A DNA stretch of 64,000 nucleotides from UMGS1279 sp045536815 (GTDB lineage Bacteria > Bacillota > Clostridia > Oscillospirales > Acutalibacteraceae): positions 20,797 through 84,796 of the forward strand of contig JAZSOH010000018.1 in NCBI GenBank assembly GCA_045536815.1. The letters run 5' to 3'. The notes below the pieces were generated by a model, which saw only the letters and a program-made list of their open reading frames with translations, did not search any database and had not been told where the DNA came from. Positions 58,357-64,000 of the stretch are shown here, one piece after another (position 1 is the stretch's first letter; each line of letters begins with the position of its first letter). A program made the position numbers and the translations under genes.

Positions 58357-60105
58357 ATGACAATTTTTGACGCACTTGGATTATTAGGCGGCCTTTGTCT
58401 TTTCCTTTTTGGTATGGACGTAATGGGTGATGGACTTAAAAGAAGAGCGGGAAACAGTTTAAAAAATCTTTTGGGTAAACTTACCAACAGTAGACTAAAA
58501 GGATTTTTAACAGGTATGGGTGTTACTGCCGTTATTCAAAGCTCTTCAGCGACAACAGTTATGGTTGTAGGCTTTGTTAACTCAAAGGTGATGACCCTAA
58601 AGCAGTCTATCGGTGTTATTATGGGCGCCAATGTTGGTACAACGATTACCGCGTGGATTCTTAGTCTTGGTGGTATAGCAAGTGATAATGTTTTTCTAAA
58701 GCTTTTAAAGCCCACCTCCTTCACTCCAGTTTTGGCTTTAATAGGTATTGGCTTTTTGATGTTTGCAAAGTCGGGTAGGAAAAAGGATACAGGAACAATC
58801 TTACTAGGTTTCGCAACTCTTATGTACGGTATGGATGCCATGTCGGGTGCCGTTTCTGGCCTTGCAGATAACGAAACCTTCCGTAACCTTTTTGTAGCCT
58901 TCCAAAATCCGATTTTGGGTGTGTTGGTTGGTGCAGTTCTTACTGCTATTATTCAGTCAAGCTCGGCATCGGTTGGTATTTTACAGGCAATGTCGGCAAC
59001 AGGACTTATTCCTTATTCGGCCGCAATTCCTATTATTATGGGACAAAACATAGGCACCTGCGTAACTGCGCTTTTAGCCTCCTTGGGAACAGGCAAAAAT
59101 GCTAAACGCGCTGCTTCAATTCATCTTTCATTTAATATTATAGGTACTGTTGCTTGGCTAACAATTTTTAGCATTCTTTCAATGATTTTCAAACCTGCTA
59201 TATTAAATACCTCAGCATCATATTTAGGTATAGCCGTTGTAAATACTATTTACAAAACCTTATGTGTTGCTCTTTTGTGGCCCCTTTCAGGTCTTCTTGA
59301 AAAAATTGCTTACGCAGTTATTAAGGGCGAAGACGAGGAAGAAACAAAAATCGAGCTTGACGACCTACTTCTTGACACTCCTGCAATCGCTATTAAACAG
59401 GCTGGTGAGATTGCTGTTAGAATGGCGAAAGAGTCTATTGAAGGCTTTAAGCTTAGTTTTAAGGCGGCAGAAGAGTATAGTGAAGATATCGCTGCAAAAA
59501 TCAGGCGTATTGAGGGTAATACTGACCACTATGAAGACGTTTTGGGAACCTATCTTACAAAGGTTTCGCGCAATCAGGTTACCGAGGATGATAGCTCTGA
59601 AATTTCTAAGCTTTTAAAAGTAATTGGTGATTTTGAACGTGTTTCCGACCATGCCGTAAACGTTTTGGAATCGGTTGAGGAGTTAAAGGAAAAAGGAATT
59701 GAGTTTTCTTCTAAAGCAAAGAAAGAACTTTCGGTTCTTTGCTCGGCTGTATCTGAAATACTTGATATGACCCTTGTGGCTTTTGAGAATAATGATGTTC
59801 AGACAGCCCTTTTAGTTGAACCTCTTGAACAGGTTATCGACAGCCTTAAAACAACACTTCGCGACAGGCACGTTGTTAGACTTAAGGATGGCGACTGTAC
59901 CGTTGAGGCAGGCTTTATTTGGGCAGACCTTTTAACTAATCTTGAAAGGACATCAGACCACTGCTCAAATATTGCGGTTTGTATAATTGATGCAAAGCAT
60001 CACGATATGAATGCTCACGAGTCACTTAAGAGCATTAAGGAAAACAGGGGAGAATTTGAGGCTAGGTATAAAGCCTTTGCCGAAAAATACTCGGTTACTG
60101 TTTAA
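58357..60105 (+). CDS. Na+/phosphate cotransporter family protein with PhoU-like tail
   Basis: A 582-residue protein. Residues 1-320 are membrane-embedded with two inverted repeats marked by VIQSSSATTVMVVGFVN near residue 66 and IIQSSSASVGILQAMSA near 203, the QSSS motif of NptA/SLC34-type carriers, each followed by GANVGTT or GQNIGTC. Residues 340-582 form a helical PhoU-like domain (KVIGDFERVSDHAVNVLE, ERTSDHCSNIAVC). It likely moves phosphate with sodium, with the PhoU domain regulatory. Confidence 0.9.
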   Translation: MTIFDALGLLGGLCLFLFGMDVMGDGLKRRAGNSLKNLLGKLTNSRLKGFLTGMGVTAVIQSSSATTVMVVGFVNSKVMTLKQSIGVIMGANVGTTITAWILSLGGIASDNVFLKLLKPTSFTPVLALIGIGFLMFAKSGRKKDTGTILLGFATLMYGMDAMSGAVSGLADNETFRNLFVAFQNPILGVLVGAVLTAIIQSSSASVGILQAMSATGLIPYSAAIPIIMGQNIGTCVTALLASLGTGKNAKRAASIHLSFNIIGTVAWLTIFSILSMIFKPAILNTSASYLGIAVVNTIYKTLCVALLWPLSGLLEKIAYAVIKGEDEEETKIELDDLLLDTPAIAIKQAGEIAVRMAKESIEGFKLSFKAAEEYSEDIAAKIRRIEGNTDHYEDVLGTYLTKVSRNQVTEDDSSEISKLLKVIGDFERVSDHAVNVLESVEELKEKGIEFSSKAKKELSVLCSAVSEILDMTLVAFENNDVQTALLVEPLEQVIDSLKTTLRDRHVVRLKDGDCTVEAGFIWADLLTNLERTSDHCSNIAVCIIDAKHHDMNAHESLKSIKENRGEFEARYKAFAEKYSVTV

Positions 60106-60126
60106 ACAGTAGTTTTAATAAATATT

Positions 60127-60167
60127 AAATCCGATAGATTCAGGCAAAGAATCTATCGGATTTTTTT
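60127..60167. terminator. Bidirectional terminator between Na/Pi and MATE genes
   Basis: AAATCCGATAGATTC and GAATCTATCGGATTT pair perfectly, followed by T-run; the end overlaps the MATE stop. Confidence 0.92.
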
Positions 60168-61533
60168 AGTTTTCTTCTGTTAAAGATTTTAGTGCCTTCT
60201 TAAATTGAACGGTGAAAAGAATAGCGGTAAAGGTTACGGCAATCACATCGGCAACGGGTTCTGCCATATAAACACCCATCGTCTTATCGTGGGTCAGTTG
60301 CGGCATAATGTAGATAAGAGGTAGGAGTAAAACAAACTTGCGAACAATGGCAACAATGATAGAACAAGGCGCGTTACCGATGGAAACGAATGTCATCTGA
60401 CAAGCAATCTGAATGCCGAAGATGCACATTATTCCGCAATAAATTCGAAGCGCCGTTGCAGTAAATTCAATGAGTGATGTATCAGGAGTGAATATCCCTG
60501 CAAACATTTGTGGCAGCAGCATAATAGCTCCCCAAATGATAAAGGAGTATGTAAGGCAGGATATAAGCAATAGTCTATATGTTTTCTTGACGCGCCCCAC
60601 GTTTTTTGCACCGTAGTTGTAGCTCAAAATCGGCTGTGCACCCTGTGCAATACCTTGCATCGGGAGCATGGCAAACTGCATCACGCTTGTAAGTATTGTC
60701 ATCGCACCAACGGCAATATCACCGCCGTATTTAAGGAGCGAAGAATTAAAGCAAACCGAAATCACGCTTTCACTGCTTTGCATAATAAAGGTTGCCGTTC
60801 CAAGTGCAATGCAGGGGAAAACGAGTTGCCCGTCTATGCGTAGATTATGTCTTTTAAGTTTAAGATAGGTTTTCTTTCCGCAAAGGAATAAAAGCACCCA
60901 AAAGCAAGAAATGGCTTGTGAAAGTATAGTGGCAAGGGCTGCACCTTTTACACCCATATCGAAACCGAAAATGAAAATCGGGTCGAGAATAATATTGCTG
61001 ACAGCGCCTATAAGCACCGTAATCATACTGATTTTGGTGTAACCCTGAGCGGTGATAAACGCGCCCATGCCGAGTGTTAGTTGAACGAATATCGTACCGA
61101 TAGCGTATATGTTCATATAATCGGTGGCATAGCTAATGGTGTTCTCACTGGCGCCGAACATCAACAGTAGGTCTTTATTCCAAATCAGCAAAATGGCGGT
61201 CAGAATGGCAGAAATGATAAGCTGCAGAGAAAAACAACCACCCATTATTTTTTCGGCGGAATCGTTGTCGCCCTCACCCATACATATAGATGACTTTGGT
61301 GCTCCGCCCGAAGCAATCAGCGCCGCGAAGGCTGAAATAATCATAATAATTGGCATACACACACCCACACCGGTAAGCGCAAGGCTTCCGTTACCCGGTA
61401 TGTGACCGATATAGATGCGGTCAACAATGTTGTATAGCATATTGATAAGCTGGGCCACCACCGTTGGAACTGCCAATTTAAACAGCAGTTTACCTATCGG
61501 CGCTGTGCCGAGCATTTCTTTGTTATCACTCAT
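60166..61533 (-). CDS. MATE-family efflux transporter
   Basis: A 455-residue protein with 12 predicted helices in two halves. Typical features are VPTVVAQLINMLYNIVDRIYIG-like sequence in helix 1 (residues 18-39) and AALIASGGAPKSSICMGEGD near 70. QGIAQGAQPILSYNYGAKN near 290 is the counterpart in the second half. MATE proteins expel drugs and metabolites with a sodium or proton gradient. It stands alone. Confidence 0.92.
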   Translation of the reverse strand: MSDNKEMLGTAPIGKLLFKLAVPTVVAQLINMLYNIVDRIYIGHIPGNGSLALTGVGVCMPIIMIISAFAALIASGGAPKSSICMGEGDNDSAEKIMGGCFSLQLIISAILTAILLIWNKDLLLMFGASENTISYATDYMNIYAIGTIFVQLTLGMGAFITAQGYTKISMITVLIGAVSNIILDPIFIFGFDMGVKGAALATILSQAISCFWVLLFLCGKKTYLKLKRHNLRIDGQLVFPCIALGTATFIMQSSESVISVCFNSSLLKYGGDIAVGAMTILTSVMQFAMLPMQGIAQGAQPILSYNYGAKNVGRVKKTYRLLLISCLTYSFIIWGAIMLLPQMFAGIFTPDTSLIEFTATALRIYCGIMCIFGIQIACQMTFVSIGNAPCSIIVAIVRKFVLLLPLIYIMPQLTHDKTMGVYMAEPVADVIAVTFTAILFTVQFKKALKSLTEEN

Positions 61534-61718
61534 AATTTCGCTCCGTTAAATCAAAAATTTCAACATGTATTATATAACATTTTACCGCAAAATTCAAGTC
61601 GCCCAGAAGTAGTGATAAAAATTGAAAATTTGATGTACATATTTACAGTTATAGTGATAGCTAAAGTAAGAAGGCAATTGCGATGGCAATAGGAACTGCT
61701 TTGGGGTAAAAAGAGAAA

Positions 61719-61742
61719 GGCTGAACCCAATCGGGTTCAGCC
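61719..61742 (-). terminator. Terminator of the following minus-strand gene
   Basis: GGCTGAACCC and GGGTTCAGCC with a 4-base loop; on the minus strand followed by TTTCTCTTTTT. Confidence 0.82.
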
Positions 61743-61747
61743 ATAGC

Positions 61748-62353
61748 CTATGCGGCACTATTTAAAATTTGTTTCTGAGCATTAAGGTATTGCTGTAAAT
61801 CAAGAACAGTATTCTTGGTGAAACGCTTAGGTGTTGGTATATTAGGAACAGCAACATTGTTTGCGTTAGCCATTCTTAGTGTGTAGTCGTAGATGCTATT
61901 AAACAAAGCACTAAGTTGTTCAGCGGATAAATTTAGTGGAACAGCGTTATCTTTATAAAGTTGTGATACTACATCTAAATCATTTATGAGTTTATCAACT
62001 ATTTCAACAGTTAATTTACCGTTTTGAGCGGCATCTAAATATTTTTGTAAAGATACCCCCAAATGTTTCTTGGCTTTGCGTTTATCCTTCTCGGATACAT
62101 ATGCAACGGTTCCAACAACTGCACCGCCGATGATCAATAATCCACCAACAATTAACAATCCCTTCTTATGCTCGCGAATTATATCTATTGCCTGTGCAGC
62201 TCCGTCTTTGGCAGCATCAAAAACAGTTGGTAAGTGTTTTCTGACTTTTTTACTACCCATATCCTTTGCCAAGCCGCATAGTTCAAGTGCACCTGCTTTA
62301 ACTCCAGCGTAAGTGGCATCATCGAGAACTAAATTTACATTTACAACAGGCAC
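61748..62353 (-). CDS. Uncharacterised protein with one membrane helix
   Basis: A 201-residue protein I do not recognise. Residues 1-50 are soluble (VNLVLDDATYAGVKAGALEL). A single Gly-rich membrane helix (GLLIVGGLLIIGGAVVGTVA) spans about residues 67-87. The C-terminal 110 residues are helical (LQKYLDAAQNGKLTVEIVDK, LQQYLNAQKQIL). The start is the GTG behind GGGGGTG; the longer open frame runs into the repeat at 62459-62658 and is not credible. Flanked by tRNA-associated repeats, so possibly acquired. Confidence 0.65.
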   Translation of the reverse strand: MPVVNVNLVLDDATYAGVKAGALELCGLAKDMGSKKVRKHLPTVFDAAKDGAAQAIDIIREHKKGLLIVGGLLIIGGAVVGTVAYVSEKDKRKAKKHLGVSLQKYLDAAQNGKLTVEIVDKLINDLDVVSQLYKDNAVPLNLSAEQLSALFNSIYDYTLRMANANNVAVPNIPTPKRFTKNTVLDLQQYLNAQKQILNSAA

Positions 62354-62458
62354 AGAATTCACCCCCAAAACTTTAATAATATAATTATAACACATAATTT
62401 GGTAAAACACAATTATTAAAGAGAAAACTCCTTGAAGGATAAAACCTTCAAGGAGCCC

Positions 62459-62658
62459 TTGGCGGCATAAGGAGGTACGGTGCGCTATCGGTTTATGCCG
62501 ACCGCTCCGAGCGGTAAACGGCAAACCCTTCGTGCTCCCGACTTCACAGTTCCAAAAAGCTATCGCGCATTTTGAACTGTTTCGACGAACTCTGCTCGTT
62601 CTCATCTCGCACCACAAAAAAATAACGAACCATACCAAAAGTATGATTCATTATTTTT
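62459..62658 (-). repeat. T-loop-insert relative R1 with tRNA-3'-like tail
   Basis: On the minus strand a terminator-like hairpin is followed by GGTGCGAGATGAGAACGAG and the junction GTTCG/TCGAAAC. A 111-nt insert homologous to that in tRNA-Gln (62475-62585) ends GTAC, then comes a tRNA-3'-end-like tail CTCCTTATGCCGCCA and a hairpin CTCCTTGAAGG/CCTTCAAGGAG. The 187 bases 62472-62658 match 63644-63830 closely with no length change. No full tRNA 5' half is present. Confidence 0.72.
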
Positions 62659-62753
62659 GAAGATTAACCCTAATTTTGATATAAACGCACCCTCTTTTGA
62701 GGTTAGGGGGGGTGCAAATCGGGTTTAGGGGAGTGCTGGAGAATTTGCATATG

Positions 62754-63392
62754 TTATTTGATTTCAATTTTATGCCTGTCAGAAATCTCAGTAAAAAGAT
62801 TTGAAAAGAAAGTGTCACGGTTTGATATCGCATAACACAGATAAAACTCACTATTATCAATCGAAACGAGAATTTTTTCTGCTTTTCTTCCATCAACATA
62901 AATGCATTTGTCAATATTTTTTGGTAAATACAAAAAACTAATTGATTTATGTCCATTTGATGTGTGTATATTGGTGAAGTAATAGTAGTTTTCGCTATTT
63001 TCTGGCTCGCTTAAAACGAAATCAGCAAAACCACTATCGAAAGAAAGTGTTCTGTCATCATTATATTTTAATACTCTCACAGCATAAGAGGTACTTTGTT
63101 CGCCGTCAAAGCTATAACAATAACTATAAAAAACTATTGTATTTTCTTCATATTCAAATGTATGTACTACTTTATATGGCGGGCAATAGTCCAGGCTTGT
63201 ATCGTTACTTTCTCTTTCGCTGTTCTCCAAAGCTTGTATGGCTTCTTCTGCTGACGAGAACTTTTGACCTCTGCATACTGTGTTGGAGTTTTCTACAAGA
63301 TTGGTTAAAAGCGCGTTTGCTCCTAATGCAAAACACACCAAAAGAAAAATTGCCAAACAAAGAACAAGGATTGTGATATGCCATTTTTTCAT
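62754..63392 (-). CDS. Uncharacterised exported or membrane-anchored protein
   Basis: A 212-residue protein with an N-terminal membrane helix (WHITILVLCLAIFLLVCFAL) and an extracytoplasmic domain of about 175 residues that is Ser/Asp/Glu-rich with five cysteines (TVCRGQ, LDYCPP, SYCYS, KCIYV, FYLCYA). The pattern of strands (TFEYEENTIVFYSYCYSF, SYAVRVLKYNDDRT) suggests a beta-rich fold. The start is the ATG behind GGAGGTG. No family recognised; it is flanked by the R1 and R2 repeats. Confidence 0.62.
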   Translation of the reverse strand: MKKWHITILVLCLAIFLLVCFALGANALLTNLVENSNTVCRGQKFSSAEEAIQALENSERESNDTSLDYCPPYKVVHTFEYEENTIVFYSYCYSFDGEQSTSYAVRVLKYNDDRTLSFDSGFADFVLSEPENSENYYYFTNIHTSNGHKSISFLYLPKNIDKCIYVDGRKAEKILVSIDNSEFYLCYAISNRDTFFSNLFTEISDRHKIEIK

Positions 63393-63589
63393 ATTCACAC
63401 CTCCAATAGTTAAATATATTATAACATAAAACAGCTATAAGTCAACAATTCAGCGATTACCCCGCTAAATCAACGATTATAGTTGTAATTTAACGATCAT
63501 CTATATTTTAACGATATGAAATTGAATGAAGCCGCAGATTAAGAATTTCAACCCACAAAAAGTCCTTAAAAAGCCAATTTTGGATATAA

Positions 63590-63830
63590 AATAACCGTCA
63601 TTCCGTTGTACCAGAAGGAGGGTTATTCTTTGGTAGAGACGGCGAGGTACGGTGCGCTCTCGGTTTATGCCGACCGCTCCGAGCGGTAAACGGCAAAACC
63701 TTCGTGCTCCCGACTTCACAGCTCCAAAATGCTATCGCGCATTTTGAACTGTTTCGACGAACTCTGCTCGTTCTCATCTCGCACCACAAAAAAATAACGA
63801 ACCACACCAAAGGTATGATTCATTATTTTT
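63590..63830 (-). repeat. T-loop-insert relative R2 behind tRNA-Ser
   Basis: On the minus strand this starts at the CCA end of tRNA-Ser with a terminator hairpin (63789-63829). Then come GGTGCGAGATGAGAACGAG, the junction GTTCG/TCGAAAC, the 111-nt insert (63647-63757), GTAC and the tail CTCGCCGTCTCTACCA, which copies the tRNA-Ser 3' end CTCGCCGTCTCCGCCA with two changes. A second hairpin (AATAACC/GGTTATT) follows at about 63590-63628. Together with the true tRNA end, the tail forms a 20-base direct repeat flanking the element. Confidence 0.75.
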
Positions 63831-63918
63831 GGCGGAGACGGCGAGATTCGAACTCGCGGGGGATTGCTCCCTAACTGATTTCGAGTCAGCCCCGTTATGA
63901 CCACTTCGATACGTCTCC
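63830..63918 (-). tRNA. tRNA-Ser(CGA)
   Basis: An 89-nt class II tRNA. Acceptor GGAGACG pairs with CGTCTCC, the anticodon loop CTCGAAA gives CGA, there is a long variable arm, T-arm GCGAG-TTCGAAT-CTCGC, discriminator G and encoded CCA. Bases 63919-64000 hold no feature I can support. Confidence 0.95.
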
Positions 63919-64000
63919 ATATAAAATTGTAAAGGCAAAGCCAAAACCTAAATTGCGAGAAAACTGCGAGATGCAGATTTCTGAAAGTGCAAATGCACAT

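Noticed and set aside
62354..62638. Long N-terminal extension of the 61748-62353 protein, similar to a frame at 63598-63810.
   Set aside because: The extension translates the R1 repeat, with the same peptide produced from R2. The GTG with GGGGGTG at 62353 is the better start.
63719..64000. Open minus-strand frame reaching the window end.
   Set aside because: It reads through tRNA-Ser and the R2 repeat, so it cannot be a real gene.

Overview
This is a low-GC Firmicutes chromosome segment, most like a gut-type Clostridia of the Oscillospirales/Ruminococcaceae kind. The reasons are strong AGGAGG ribosome sites, frequent GTG/TTG starts, U-tract hairpin terminators after most operons, meso-DAP dehydrogenase, NfnAB, asnA-asnS, tig-clpP-clpX, and an L19-type leader. 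The species assignment is inference. Most of the window is housekeeping, but the intergenic DNA is rich in structured RNA and repeats.

Layout. 1-1283: end of a nucleoside-type ABC permease pair. 1370-2152: a SLOG-family gene divergent from a ribbon-helix-helix regulator, with two palindromic operators between them. 2247-7683 (minus): murD, two M42 aminopeptidases, a GNAT enzyme and an Alr-type PLP lyase. 7817-9909: a tyrosine-rich leader peptide and attenuator ahead of DAHP synthase and prephenate dehydrogenase. 10023-12260: NfnAB. 12378-12534: an unidentified structured RNA before an exported SH3/C39-peptidase protein. 13557-16882 (minus): asnS, asnA and a HAD phosphatase. 17023-19246: ddh, nrdR and a lipoprotein cyclophilin. 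19375-20574: an isolated phage-type lysis cassette. 21436-21712 (minus): a tRNA-His/tRNA-Gln operon in which tRNA-Gln(TTG) is split in its T-loop by a 109-nt structured insert. 22658-24431: eno and rplS.

24491-30042: lepB, rbgA, rnhB, yraN, an M19 dipeptidase and thrC, bracketed by two inverted 275-bp repeats about 95% identical whose ends mimic tRNA T-arms. 30107-45818: a DUF1540 gene, a phosphoesterase, tig-clpP-clpX, an XRE regulator, lysA, valS, fba, ogg, a DUF6062 gene, an acyltransferase, gltS and trmO.

45867-58163 is the accessory carbohydrate-type region. It has two paralogous cytoplasmic glycoside-hydrolase-like proteins of no family I can name. One is linked to a creatinase-like M24 protein, an aldose-epimerase-like protein and an AraC regulator. 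The other is linked to a creatininase-family amidohydrolase under a LacI regulator with duplicated operators. pnuC behind a terminator-type leader, a hairpin array, a SHOCT/XRE pair and a four-tRNA cluster lie between them. 58357-61533: a Na/Pi transporter and a MATE exporter. 61748-64000: two uncharacterised membrane-anchored proteins, two more copies of the tRNA-Gln-type insert, and tRNA-Ser(CGA).

The most unusual items are the T-loop insert family, the 275-bp T-arm-ended inverted repeats, the complete four-segment tyrosine attenuator, the 157-nt structured RNA, and the paired glycosidase/creatin(in)ase loci. All comparisons were made by eye on this sequence alone.
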